A stretch of DNA of 64,000 nt from Leptodontidium sp. MPI-SDFR-AT-0119 (taxonomy: Eukaryota > Ascomycota > Leotiomycetes > Helotiales > Leptodontidiaceae). Positions 11,949 through 23,216 of this stretch are shown here, piece after piece; the first letter of the stretch is position 1; every line of letters starts with the position of its first letter. Below the pieces are notes generated by a model, which had not been told where the DNA came from, searched no databases, and was given only the letters and a program-made list of their open reading frames with translations. The DNA is taken from positions 1,302,001 through 1,366,000 of the forward strand of contig JAHLEZ010000008.1 of the NCBI GenBank assembly GCA_020726505.1. The letters run 5' to 3'. The translations under genes and the position numbers were made by a program.

Positions 11949-12381
11949 GAGTCAGAATTACTGTCAATCACATCCCCACAGGCACATTCGCGTGTTACAG
12001 CGTAAGTGTTCTCTCGTCTTTCTTCCCCGATGTCGAGATAGGGGAAAGCAGAAGGACAGAGAGTCGGGGCCAGGTCTGATTGCTGCTAGGCGTACACAGA
12101 AATTTAACGAGTCTAGATATGCATCTCAGCGGCCTAGAGAGAATAGTTGTACTTCGAGGAGGTTGGAAGACTTTCGATCGCAATGAAACGTTGAGGTGTC
12201 AACTCTTCGGGTGAGTATCTTGCCTCGACCCTCTTTCCAAAGAAGGAACAAACACACAACAGACCAAATTGAGCCTCAATTCTAGCGTCGATCTCGCTGG
12301 CACATGTAGACGAGACTCCAAACTTCGCTTCCAACTACCAGACTACCTGATCGAAGAACCTCAACCCGCTAATTATTCATA
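11949..12381. other. Intergenic, possibly the eroded front part of the following pseudogene
   Basis: No intact gene is visible. Because the next 430 bp are the tail of a decayed regulator gene, its lost front part may lie here, but no conserved motif could be read in any frame. Confidence 0.3.
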
Positions 12382-12813
12382 TGGTATTGGGCCATATGGT
12401 ATATCCTCGGGCGGGAAATTTCTGATGATGAGAAGGTCATGCAGGAAGTTACTCGACTGGGGCTCCTGTTGTTTCTGTCGAAGATATCGAGATACTGTGG
12501 CTAGCTTGGTGCATCGACAAGGTGTATCGTCGGTAAATTGAAATTTCTGCTGGCGGGTCAAAGTTCGTCTGTATCTGGGGTATCGGCTGAGACAGTCTTG
12601 CTATTGGCGATGTTTATGGGGAGGTGTATCAACGAGGTAGCAGGCGTTGCATACAAGATGGGTCTCTGGGGGTGGATTGATACACTCGCGGCTGTTCAGG
12701 AATTTGTGCGTATTCGTGATGTTTTTGATGATGAGATGGAAAGATTTCGAGATCGATTTGATTGTGTTTTGGGTGATTTGATAGTTAGAGATCTTTCTGA
12801 GGCGGTTCAATAG
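12382..12813 (+). pseudogene. Decayed C-terminal part of a fungal-specific transcription factor-like protein
   Basis: One frame reads WYWAIWYILGREISDDEKV then RLGLLLFLSKISRYCG, an in-frame TAG, then KLKFLLAG, ETVLLLAMFMGRC and a closing block WGWIDTLAAVQEFVRIRDVFDDEMERFRD. The order of an LLLFL helix, an SAETVLLL helix, a small-residue helix and a final VxxFLWVDEVF-like helix is that of the C-terminal region shared by many fungal Zn2Cys6 and related regulators. There is no DNA-binding domain, and a stop codon interrupts the frame. I judge it a relic; the family match is from memory of its pattern and remains tentative. Confidence 0.45.
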
Positions 12814-12983
12814 AGACTGAAGTGCCGCGCTGACCTCTTCATGGTTGATTTGTGGGAACTTGAGGACTCTATGCATGTTATGTTTTCAGGGGCTCGCTTG
12901 CTAAATTTCAGGGCTGACATGACGAAGCCATTGATTGAGGAACCGCGATGGGGGGAATGCCTCTTTGTTTCCATGATTAAGTA

Positions 12984-14826
12984 TTACTTTACAGCATATT
13001 CCACGTGCTGTACACCATTCTGATCTGAGTCACTCCTCGAGTCTCTCGCTTTCGAATCCGCCTTTGCCACAAGCCCACCAACCTCGTTCTCAATCTCGTA
13101 CCACCTACGCCTGGAAGAGATATACCACCAAGCGATGATTAAGACAGAAAGGACAATTGTCACTAGGAAGTACAGCCACACCCATGGAGACACGATGCCG
13201 TCGTTTCCTCGTTGGAAATTGAAGAATGTGGTGCTGAAGAATGCCTGGGAGGTGCAAATGTCAGTCACGCAGAATTGGAGATGCGGTCAGAATGACTTGA
13301 ACTCACTGCTGTGAATGTTGCGGGTATGAAGACCGTGGTTATTACTGATATCACTCTCATAGCAGCGCTGTCGCGTGCAGCTATCAGCGTGATGCGTTTC
13401 TGGTCCTCCGAGATGGTTTTCAATGCGGCGTTATCCTTTGTACTCAGCGCATTGTCTTTTTGTGCTATCAAGCTGTAAATCTTTGACAAAGTCAGTGACT
13501 ACACCCCTAATTGATTGCTGAAAATTTACAGTTTGAACCTGGACCTGTCCCCGCTTAGACAAATACTTCGCCCTCGAATAGGTAGCCTGCAGCGAGCTCC
13601 TGAGCAATCCGCTCTCAGTACGAAGTCGATGCTCAACCTCTTTCAACCTCCGTATACCATCCTCGGGATATGTCTGCAGTATTCTTTGATTGATAGCATC
13701 AAAACTATCCAACATCGGTAAATGCACTTCACAAACATACTCCACGTAAGCAAGCTTCGACGTAAAACTCGTCAAATCAGCCGTGACCCGGTCGAAATCC
13801 ACTCCATCGTAACGTCGCTGTTCAGCTGGATTGCTACGAGAATCTCCACAGCATGGTTTCCCTGGATGCCATTTTGTGCGGATCCCGGTTTGATGCTCGA
13901 TGTCGATTATCTCGCGGTGGCTGTCCCCGACTTTGCCTCGTGCGGAATCGGCGCGGAATGCTAGGAGGTGGAGAGGTAGCATCATTGGGAATGCTATGTT
14001 ATTTTGTCGTGTTACGAGCTTGTTTACGAGGGCTTCGATTTCGAATTCGCATAGTCCGTGGATGAATGCACCGGTGATTCGCGTGGTGAGATTGTAGCTG
14101 AAGCTAGCGCTATATTGGCTTGTCGTAGTGAAGCTATTCTGTAACACATAGGCTACCGAGAGGGGATTAATTTTTAGCCATAATGTTTCATGTTGTGTAT
14201 TGCTTGGGTTAAGTTACTCTGAATCTCATTTTCGTCCTCGCAAAGCAATCTTCCCATGTCCATGAACATCGTGGCGCCATCAACGTACATGTCCAGATGG
14301 AACCTCATCGGCAGTGAGAGAGCTTTTGCTATAGACTGGAATGTTGTCTTTCGCGTACGAAATGGAGGATTAATTCGTCTCAAGAGATATGGATCTCGGT
14401 CTGAGCATTCGGTTGCTCCTTCAGAGAAGCTTCCATTGTCAGTTGAGACTTCAAGTGGGAGGAAGTGACGGACAATATGACAAGACCCTCGCTGCAACAT
14501 TTGTAATCTTCATGTCCCTTTCCAGAGGTTAGAATAGTCTTTGGATTCTTCCATTTTGAGAAACTTACAAGTCTTGACAGATTATCTTGGCCAGTGCCAA
14601 GCATCGGTCCATAATTTGCGGTGTTCCTGTGTGAATCCTACGCAAGTGTCAGTTATCATGGACTAGACAATCCGTTTCCTGTGAATATGTGTCGAAAGCA
14701 TACTTCAAAATTCCAGAGCTCAAGGCAAGTTAAATTATCCGAAGCGCTGAATAGTTGGTCGAAACCAGGCTCTGGGTCTCCAGCGCAGCCAACTCCAGCA
14801 TTCTGATTCGCAGAACTACCGGCCAT
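12984..14826 (-). CDS. CorA-like membrane protein of a fungal hypothetical family
   Basis: Six exons: complement(12984-13244, 13307-13480, 13530-14202, 14289-14491, 14569-14637, 14704-14826), 500 residues in phase throughout. The C-terminus has the layout of CorA metal transporters: a long helical stretch (QVQTIYSLIAQKDNALS, then SAAMRVISVITTVFIPATFTA, first membrane helix about residues 398-414) and a second helix VWLYFLVTIVLSVLIIAWWY (about 436-456), followed by a charged cytosolic tail. The GMN loop of true CorA is not visible, as is usual in the many fungal CorA-like proteins of unknown role. The N-terminal half is soluble and not recognised beyond this family. The exon 3 to exon 4 junction was chosen because it joins LDM-like and TLWLKINPLSV in phase; other choices hit stops. 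Confidence 0.78.
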
Positions 14827-15392
14827 CGTAGATATACCATTCAAGATATCCCAAGTTAAAATCAGGTTCGGAAAGTACTGTTACGAGCGACTAAAAAGTG
14901 GGCCACGAAGGCTAGCTATATATTTCAGCACAAGGCTGACCAGCAAGCCACGGCGCCCGACGACGTATGGTATTGGTCAGGCATCAGTGATAGTGGCTGA
15001 GCCCGAAACAGATCTGCTTCGCTGAAGAAGTGCAAGAAATCACGAGATATTGAAACAGGCTGAAAAATACGACTGTGCTAGCTGGATATGGTGTTACACC
15101 GAAGATGGCTATGCGCTGAGCCACCGAGGAGGCCTGTTCTTCGAGTATTGTGTTGTGAGACTTAATTATAATGCCCTTTCCATTTTCAGTCCAAAAGGCT
15201 TCAAGTACCGCAGAGCAAGCATAAGGATGAGGACTTGCCCAATGCAGCTGTGAACTAGCTGAAAGGGTGAGTTCGAACAGGTCTGTTGGATCCATTGAAT
15301 ATTTAATGAAACACGAGCCTCAGCCTGGGGAGCCTACCAGGCAGTTTCCGCAACTTCCTGGGTCAAACAGACCAAAAACATTTCTCGGTCAG
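14827..15392. other. Intergenic, with a 103-codon open frame of unknown meaning
   Basis: A minus-strand frame (14984-15295) starts with ATG and codes 103 residues with a hydrophobic stretch near its end (STVVFFSLFQYLVIS). I recognise no family. It could be a remnant exon or chance. Confidence 0.25.
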
Positions 15393-18273
15393 TTATGTGT
15401 AGATTTCAGCGTGGTAAGGCAGATTACCAAAACCTTCCTTGAATAAATCACTGACCTCAACGAGAAAATCCAACGGCATCTCTACAAGTGTTCCCCTAAT
15501 TTCCCCCAACTCTCGCTTGACATCTTGAACTCCACCAGGAAAGTTTTTCTTGAAAACATGGCCGTACCGGTACTCTGGCTCCTGCTCACTGCCTTTCCGG
15601 ACATCAAAATACTGACCATAATAACCATGGTACTGCTCCCAGTTCCGTACCGCATTGCTGGGCATCGGCCTGAACACTTTCTCGAAACTCTCGGTGTTAA
15701 TCCGAGCCGTATTTGACCACAGCTCCTCGAATTCATTGGAAAGCGGGTCTTCGACCAGGAGGTCGAGAACGGAGCCCCAGTCATACACATTGCCACACCT
15801 GTCAACAGGGAGATAGTTGTCGTCTGGGATTGTAGGATCTTGTGGAGGAAGTAGACCAAGATGCTTCCGGAACAACTTTCTCCTCAGGCCTGCAGCAAAG
15901 TGCGCCGTTTTAAAAGGCTCCCCGTTCATGTGACTATTTATAGCGAGAGAGTCCTCGATAACAACTCCGATTTCAGAGTCGCGGTATCCGAGCATTGAGC
16001 GGTCTTCGAGGTTGGCGGAGCCAATGATGACGACGCGGTCATCAGCAATCAGGAGCTTGCTGTGGACATACACTTCCTCGGAAACGAACGCATCGATTTC
16101 AGCCATGTTTCCAGGGTCCCAGGGGATGGAAGTGAGTGCTGGCCCATCATGAATACAAGCTGAGCTGATACTAGCGCTTGGGGTATTTGCAGCGTTTGTT
16201 GCCTGTTGATATTGCGCGAAGTGGGAATCTTGCCATGGAAATGTAGTAGTTGGACTCTCGCCATGACCTTGGTAGCCAGAACCTGCTTCGTGATCATGTG
16301 CTTTCCTTGCATCTTCATAGCTAATTCCAGACTTCGCCTCTGCATTCGCCATGGAAGCGCTGCAGTTGATGCGATCATAGCTTCGAAGATTATAGAACGA
16401 GATATAGTCCTTGGGCTCGAAACCAGCCTCTTCAACTTTCTGCATGATACTATTGCCGCCTCTCGAAATCGAATTGTACTGAAATCCCATTATCGCTAAG
16501 GTTCCTGGACTCGAATCATACTGAACATCACCTGCGAATGCTGGTAGAGCAGGCATAACAACAACGACTTTGAACTTCTGCTTTGATCTTGCAGCTCGGA
16601 GAATCCTGTCTACAATACTAGTGCCGATCTTGTTTAGAACAGGATACTGCTCTTGTGATGTTGCGGTGATGAAATATTGATGCTCGAAATATAAAAAATG
16701 TTCACTCTTGTTGATGATGTCTATGTATGCATCGACGATCGAATGCTGTGAAAGTTAGATTCCATGTGAGAAATCTTGTCTGGGCCGTACCTCTGTGGGA
16801 GTGCCATGACTCCAGCGACTTACACTGCGCACAATTTGCATGGAGACGCCACCTCGAAGGTCTCTATCATCAGCACAGTGGTGTCTGGATGGCCCTTGAT
16901 CGACCGTGCCATTGCTATATTGGTCTCCTTGTTGCTCAAAACCGGTTCCAGTCGGAAACATCGTCGGCCAGTATGGTTTGGGCCTGTTTCCAGTACTGTT
17001 GCAATAGCATTGCTGACTTTCCACGGGTGATAGGTTGTATTCGGGCTGAAGACCTTGCCGGTGGGTTAAACCCTGCTCAAAATTCCACCGTTGAATAAAG
17101 TGAGCGACTAGATCCTGAACGACAGGGCCTTCAAGGCAGATGGCTGGGTCGGTCCATCCCATCCTACAATCGGTCGTCCTGTTCAGTTTGTTTTCCTTTG
17201 GGTGATCTGGTTGAGTGAAGTCAAACGCTCGAGCGTTGTTGAAGTCCTTTTTCGCAATTAATGATGGGGTTTCTGCAAACCAGAAACCTCTCTCACCTGG
17301 CCAGGGAATAAGATATTCTCGAGATTGTTCGGGTTGGCATCACTTGCACAGGGTTAGAATACTTCGATAATCTAGCAATTGAACTCTAACGCAATTGGAT
17401 AGGAATTGATGTCCCATCGTCCAAAACAGATATCAACACCCCCCATGAAAGCTATTGTTCTATCCACAACACACAGCTTTTCATGGTTACACCAATCAAC
17501 CTCCGGATCATTTGTGAAGACTTTGGTGGTGGGTAAATATTTCTTAGCGGGGCTGGAAAGATTTGTAGGCTCATAGACCCTCGAGTCAGTTAAATTTCCC
17601 AGTCTTGTATCATGTTCGAGCTTTAACGAGGCACTCACTGGATCCATCTGATACGAATGTCTGACTACCACGATGTTCTCATGTAGAGCCTCGAGAGTGA
17701 ATTTTGTGTATAAAGAAGCATCTGATGTCATAATTCACCGTCAGCCTGAATAGCACTAACCTATTGTCGACATGAAAGATACGATGTACTTTCCTGTTAC
17801 TCCCTCCTCTAGATCCTGCACCGCTTGGGTTAATGGAAGATGAGAATTGGAAGGTCAAAACTCACATGGTTAACAATGATATTGATCTCGACTCCTCTAA
17901 TAGCTGCAGCTTGAAGCATACGGTCTAGGCGATACTGTATATTTCTTGACGGGGGCCTCCGCAGATACATCTCGGGTGATATCCACCAGCCCATGATCCA
18001 AATATTGTGCCGAGCTTCTTCAATGGCGACGGACAGGGCCCAGAAATATCCACAGGTATCAGAATACCATTTCGTATTGTTTCCTGTACGTCGAGGAGCG
18101 AAAGATTGATATCGATGTTGGTTACTGCAGTGCAGCAGTGGATAATCGTCTCCGGGGTGGCTATAGGGTTGCACCTCTCCGTCTCCTTCCGTAAGGGACG
18201 TTTGCTTAAGTTCGTTAACTTCATCTTCCAGGCCATTCAATCCAGCCTTGAATGTGCTCTCAAGAACCATCAT
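15393..18273 (-). CDS. Phospholipase D with two HKD motifs
   Basis: Model: complement(15393-16745, 16791-17246, 17297-17342, 17391-17721, 17761-17815, 17866-18273), 882 residues. The first HKD motif is HEKLCVVD (H234, K236, D241) followed by FMGGVDICFGRWD; the second is HSKLLIAD (H660, K662, D667) followed by IIGSANLEDRS. These histidines form the covalent phosphatidyl intermediate that hydrolyses phosphatidylcholine to phosphatidic acid, or transfers it to an alcohol. No PX or PH domain precedes the catalytic part, so this is the shorter fungal class rather than the Spo14 type. The linker GVTGKYIVSFMST and the block DFNNARAFDF are rebuilt in phase across introns. One intron (17722-17760) is only 39 nt. 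The start is the first of two adjacent ATG codons; the earlier in-frame extension has no ATG. Confidence 0.9.
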
Positions 18274-18559
18274 GATCGGGTTCTGGAAGGTGGGTAAAGG
18301 CGAGAGGCTCGCAGCCAAAAATGATTGGAGTAAATCGGTGTTTGGATAGCGAACTAGACGTTGCTATTTGTACCTCGTACCATGCCCGACATGTCACTGC
18401 CTGTGCATAAGGGCTTTGTCTTCTCTACAATCTCTGACAAGATTGTGCTTTGTCGAGTTCACAGGTACAAGAGTGCATGTGAACCGGGCGAGCGTGGCGT
18501 CTGCAAGCAGTTTGAGAGGATTCGGGCGAATCGACCCTTCAGAAAGCCTTCAGCCAGAA
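18274..18559. other. Upstream flank of the phospholipase gene and presumed left flank of the Crypton
   Basis: No gene is visible. Base composition turns GC-rich around 18480-18560, which is where I place the uncertain left end of the transposon. Confidence 0.35.
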
Positions 18560-21310
18560 AGATGTCTTATCGGCGGCGCGAGAAATTTCTCGGAAACCGC
18601 TAGCCCTCGCTTAGCCCCGCGTGACCACTTACCGCCCGCAGGCCGCGCCCCGCGAAATCGCGTGCGCGCGTCCTGATAAGTGCGCTGGTAAGCGTTTCTT
18701 GCGCTGCGCGCGCCCCTTATCGACGTCCCCCTTCCCCCCTTTTCCTTTTCCCGAACCACAACAACACAACAACTACTTATAACAGTATCACACGATATGC
18801 CCGCGACAGAGCACGAGAACATGGCCAGCGACCCGTACGATGCGGCTAGCGCGCGCGCGCAAGACGCCCGGCGCGCCGGCCTCCAAGCTAAGAAGGACGA
18901 GCAGCCAGAGAACACGGCGCGCAGCTACCGGTCTAAGCAGGAGGAGTGGAAGGCACGTCGCGGGGTCTCTTCTTTGTCCCTCTCTTTTCTTCTTCCTCTC
19001 TCTCTTTCTTTAGAACAAGCAAGCTAACGAGGGCCCTCTTATAGAAGTAGTGCCGGACCCCGCGCGCTGGGCCAGACGGTACCCTCTCGACCTGGCCAGA
19101 CGGTGAGCTGGTCACGCCGGACAAGCTAGCTGCCTGGCTTAAAGAGGACATCCTCTTGCGGCGGGTCGTGAAGAAGGCCCGCCGCCGCCGCGCGCGCCGC
19201 CGCCTTGAGGACCCAGAGGTAGCGGCCCTGCAAGAGGTCAAGCAGCTGGCAGAGGAGCTCGAGGTGCCCCTCGCGGACGTGGCGGAGCTTCTTACGGACG
19301 ACCGTGAGGGCTACGTCCCGCCCGCGGCCCTGGCCCAAGACCTGGCTCAAGCAGAAGGCGTCGACGCGGCCAGCTCGCTATTTACTAAGAGTACTGTGGA
19401 CGCTTACGTAGCCGCTGTACTAGAGCTCTGGCGGCTCCAGGTCGCCCACGGCAACCATAATACAGAGAACCCTCGCGGCGCGGCCGTCCGGGGCTTCCTA
19501 GACCAGCGCGGCCGGCAGCGGAACAAGCTGGACCGAGCCAGCTTTAAGGACCGCGGCATAGACGGCATCCAGGCCGGCTACTCTCACGGCGAGTGGCTCC
19601 GGATTCAGGACCTGCTCCTTAGCCAGGCCACGCAGCTGTCCCAGAGCCTCCGGACGCGCGTAGACCTACTATTTGGCCACTACTACCTGCTGCGGGGCGA
19701 GAACCGGCGGAAGATGGAGCTCGCGGACCTTTCTCTGCTCGACTACCCCCCCTCTGAGGGCCCTACTCCCTGTGCTTGCCTTGTGACCCTTTTGCAAGAC
19801 GGTAAGATAAACAAGACGGCAAAGAAGGAGTTTATGGGCGCGCTACGGCATAAGGACCCTCTTTTGTGTACGCAGGGCGCGCTAGCCCAGCTCTTTTTCT
19901 GGCGCTGGCATATCGTCAGCGAGGCACCCCCGTCTTTCCGGCGCAGGAGCGACTGGTATAGAATCAAGGTCCTTGTGGGCCAGGACCGCGAGCAGGAGCT
20001 GTCGTACGCTACACAGCTTCAGGAGACCTGGCGCGTGTTTGGGGCCGCGGGCGTGGTCTCGTCGAAGAAGACACACCTCCCGCGCCGCGTAGGTGCCCAG
20101 AACGCCGAGACGTACGGCACTTCGCTGGCGCAGATCTCCCAGGCCGGCCGCTGGAACCAGAGCGTGCTTTGCCAGGCCTACCTCACACACTTGCCGCGCG
20201 AGTTTATGCGTATCGTCGCCGGCTTCTCGCGGACGGCAGGCGACTACTTCCTAGCCCGCGCCGCCCACTGGCCCCCGTACGCCCTCCAAAAGCAGCTCTG
20301 GCCTTGGGTCGAGGAGTGGGAGCCGCGCTTTGAGGCGCGCGCGCGGCGCTGCACCTGGGCACAGGGCGGCCTGGACGAGGACGATCTCGCTGCCGACGGC
20401 TTTCTCAAGCTAGTCCGGCACCTGCGCGTCGTCCTGCTCCAGGACCTGGCCGTGCTCCAGCCCCGGTACCCAGGCCTGCCCTTCTACGCCTACGCCCCCT
20501 TCTACGGGCCGGACTGGGACGAGTACGCGCTCCGCGTGCAGGCCGACGCGCAGGAGGCCAGCGAGCCGGCGAGCCTGCTGCTCCAGCGGGCCCTGCCCGA
20601 GCTCGCCGGCGTCCTGCAGAGCACGCGCGAGGCCCTCCTGCAGAGCGGCCAGCGGCTGGCTAACCGGTTAGAGAGCCAGATGCAAAGCCAGTTCCAGAGC
20701 CTGCAGGGCAGCTTAGACGCTCTCTTGCAAGGCAAGGTGCCTATTACGACTACGACTATAAGCTACTTTGGCACGCCACCGGCAGCAGCGACTACAGCAG
20801 CAGCAGCGGCGGCGGCAGTAATAGCAGAGCCGGCTCTATCAGCGGCTGTCCCGCCAGTACCTGCCGCCGTCACGGGGGTGCCTGGCCTACCTATAGTCCC
20901 GGAGCTGGCACGCGTCTTTACGGTCAAGGACGCCTGGCGGGAGTGGACAGAGGGCGTCGCGGGCCTGCCGGCCGTCCGCGAGCTCGAGGAGCAGTGGGGG
21001 AGCCGCTGGCGGCCAGGAAACGTGATTAGAGTCCAGTTCTGCCGCCGTAAGGTGCTCTGGGACGCTGTGCGCGCGCGTATAGCCCGGGGAAAGACCGCGG
21101 ACGAGGCTGTAGCTGAGCTAGAGCACCAGCGGGCCGGCCGAAGCTTAAGCAAGCTGGTCGACGAGCTTAAACAGCGGCGCCAGCACCGGCAAGAGAGCCC
21201 TGAACGGCCACAGAGGGGGCGCGGGCAAGCGCGGACAGGCCGCTAGAGGCGCTGGGGGAGAAGGGGGGGGCGTGCCTGGTCGGGAGGCTGTCCGTAAGAG
21301 AGCCGCGAGC
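18560..21310 (+). mobile_element. Crypton DNA transposon (tyrosine recombinase), apparently intact, ends approximate
   Basis: The element is marked by sharply GC-rich DNA holding one long gene for a Crypton-type tyrosine recombinase. Cryptons move through a circular intermediate and lack terminal inverted repeats, so the ends cannot be read from one copy; the limits given follow the composition change. To the right the DNA becomes very AT-rich (about 21310-21560). The coding part is full of CA and TG dinucleotides, so it has escaped repeat-induced point mutation, unlike the other elements in the window. Confidence 0.75.
18797..21246 (+). CDS. Crypton tyrosine recombinase with Ndc10-like core and GCR1_C DNA-binding domain
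   Basis: Exon 1 is 18797-18964 and exon 2 is 19051-21246, giving 787 residues; the intron is tentative but joins WKARRG to the DGELVTPDKLAAWLKEDILLRR block in phase. The catalytic core has the Crypton pattern: arginine in LLRGENRR (R271), HLPRR (H398, R401) with ETYG, the GRWNQ turn, and tyrosine in AYLTHLPREFM (Y433). This is the R-H-x-x-R-Y set that cuts and joins DNA through a phosphotyrosine. A proline/alanine-rich hinge follows, then a C-terminal domain (about residues 678-747, VKDAWREWTEG ... WRPGN ... RRKVLWDAV) typical of GCR1_C, which binds DNA. An ATT/alanine-repeat stretch lies in the hinge. All catalytic residues are present and no stop interrupts exon 2. Confidence 0.85.
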
Positions 21311-21560
21311 CCTATCTAGACTTTTAGAAGCTTTTTTTTAAGCTCTTATATGCCTTAATATACCTTAATAAACGCTTAATTAATACTTAACTTACCTTAG
21401 AATTAACTTAAAGCGTGCTCGTCGTCGCTTACCGGTTAACTAGACTCTTTTGAACCCCTTTTCTAAGCGAGAACTACGATATCTCGACAACTAGCTACTT
21501 GATTTACACGACTCTAGTATTTAAAGAATCAGCGTAACGTGCTTATTATAGCAGTGCAAA
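21311..21560. repeat. AT-rich tract depleted in CA/TG, RIP-like
   Basis: This stretch is dominated by TTAA, TTAAT and CTTA words and holds very few CA or TG pairs, like the mutated repeats after 57.3 kb. It may be a relic of an older repeat that the Crypton landed beside, or the element's own 3' non-coding part. Confidence 0.45.
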
Positions 21561-21789
21561 AATCGTGTAAATCGGACGAGTAGCCGTCGAGATATGTCCA
21601 TTTCAAGGTCCGGGGACGCTTATCGGTAGCAGTTAGGTAATCACACGCGATTTCGGGAAATTGCTCGGCTAAACGCGCCCACGATAAATGCTTCTTATCG
21701 GAGCCCTCGAAGCGCCCAGAGGTATGTACAGCACGGCGGTACTGAAGATACCGCACGCAGCAAACACTTCTCTTGGCACAGTCGGGCAA
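21529..21789 (-). other. Unrecognised open frame next to the Crypton
   Basis: About 86 codons, open further upstream but with no ATG, read as ordinary protein (GRFEGSDKKHLSWARLAEQFP, DYLTATDKRPRTLKWTYLDG). The residue mix looks coded rather than random, with many charged and aromatic residues. I recognise no family. Possibilities are an exon of a decayed gene or cargo of a mobile element. Confidence 0.3.
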
Positions 21790-21869
21790 AAACCCTCGAC
21801 CGGGGAGGACTTCGTTATATCAAATAATACGATATTCTTCGACCATTCAGTATCCCAATTCTTGCCGTA

Positions 21870-22329
21870 AAAGTGTCAAGAATAAGAATCAACTGCTTCT
21901 ATCAACGCTGTAATAAAAAACACAGTGCAGGATTGCCTCCGACTACACGGGGCTGGGGTGGTTGAAATGGCTCTTCGTTCCTCAGGCTTCCTTGCAGGTT
22001 TCCTTTCTATGTTGTTCCCCTGGGGCTGCGCAACGACAACGGAATCGTGCAACTGGCTCCAGTTGAACCTCAAATCGTGTCTTCCGAAACCCACTGGCAA
22101 CCCTGACCCTGCTGTACCTTCGTAACATTGTCTTCGCATATTCGACGAATCGGCGGCGCATCGCAAGCCTCTGCATTTCACCCCACCTTCATTTGAGCTT
22201 CCAGAGCTTAACCAGAAAAAGAAAACGGAGGAACCTGTCCAGAGCAATTAGCAACAAATACTCTTGATCTTCAGGGCCGATTCCGTCATAACTTGAGAAT
22301 CTTTCTTATTATTTTCCCGACATTGAAGA
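21870..22329. other. Upstream region of the HAD phosphatase gene
   Basis: No convincing gene. The open frames on both strands are mutual shadows and lack family motifs. Confidence 0.4.
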
Positions 22330-23216
22330 ATGGGAAAAGACCAAGAGTCAGCACGGTCACAGCTCCCAATCCTCAGAACCAATCCTCGCTTCATCTTCTT
22401 CACCGACTTTGATGGCACCATCACGCAGCAAGACAGCAATGACTTCATGATAGAGCAATTCGGAGTTGGACCTGCTCAGCGGAAGCTGGTATTCGATGAT
22501 ATCCTGTTCGGCCGACGGAGCTTCCGCGATGGATTCGAGGAGCTGCTAGATAGCGTGAAGCTTCCCTGGGAAAAGTGCATTGCGGCTCTGCTAGAGAACA
22601 TCACTTTAGACGAGGGCTTCCGGGAATTCTATACCTGGGCTCATGCCAACAACATTCCTGTCGTTGTGTTGAGTGGCGGTATGGAGCCCATTATCCGTGC
22701 TTTGCTGGCTCATCTACTTGGGGAGGGAGAGGCGAGCAATTTGCCAATTCTGAGCAATGATGTTATAGCGCGGTCGGGGAAGACTCTTGAAGATGAAGGG
22801 GGCTGGAGGATCACATATCGTGATGATAGGTGAGCCAGTTGATGGCTATTTTGGAAGTTCAATCTGACGATGATTTCAGCTCATTCGGTCACGACAAGTC
22901 GCTAGCAATCCGGCCCTACGCTGCCCTTCCTGACATCGAGAGACCTGTCTTGTTCTATGCCGGAGATGGAGTGTCAGATCTCTCTGCTGCCAAGGAGACT
23001 GATTTACTCTTTGCGAAGGCAGGCAAAGGTATTCCTATCTCAAGTTACTCTTTGAGATCACTCGATACTGACAGCGAACCAGATCTTGTGACCTACTGCG
23101 AAAATGAGAATGTTGCACACACGACATTCCAGGACTTCTCGCAAATTCTAGCGACCGTGAAGGATATTGTTTCTGGGAAGACTAGTGTTCACGAGGTTGC
23201 TAAGAAGAAGATATGA
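22330..23216 (+). CDS. HAD-superfamily phosphatase, phosphoserine phosphatase-like
   Basis: Three exons (22330-22829, 22880-23028, 23083-23216) give 260 residues. Motif I is FFTDFDGTITQQD: D26 is the nucleophile that becomes phosphorylated and D28 the acid/base. Motif II is VVVLSGGM (the serine holds the phosphate), and motif III/IV is LFYAGDGVSDLSAA with two magnesium-binding aspartates. A helical cap sits between motifs I and II, as in subclass I (phosphoserine and MtnX-like phosphatases). Both introns are in phase. The protein is soluble, with no signal peptide. Exact substrate is open: phosphoserine, pyridoxal phosphate or a methionine-salvage intermediate are all possible for this branch. 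Confidence 0.88.

Noticed and set aside
14180..14210. Apparent frameshift in the CorA-like gene
   Set aside because: A GTACGT donor at 14288 and CCCAAG acceptor at 14203 join the exons in phase, so an 86-nt intron explains it.
17725..17870. Four-base microexon in the phospholipase D gene
   Set aside because: An alternative acceptor gives a 55-nt exon (17761-17815) with a family-like sequence and correct phase, so the microexon is unnecessary.
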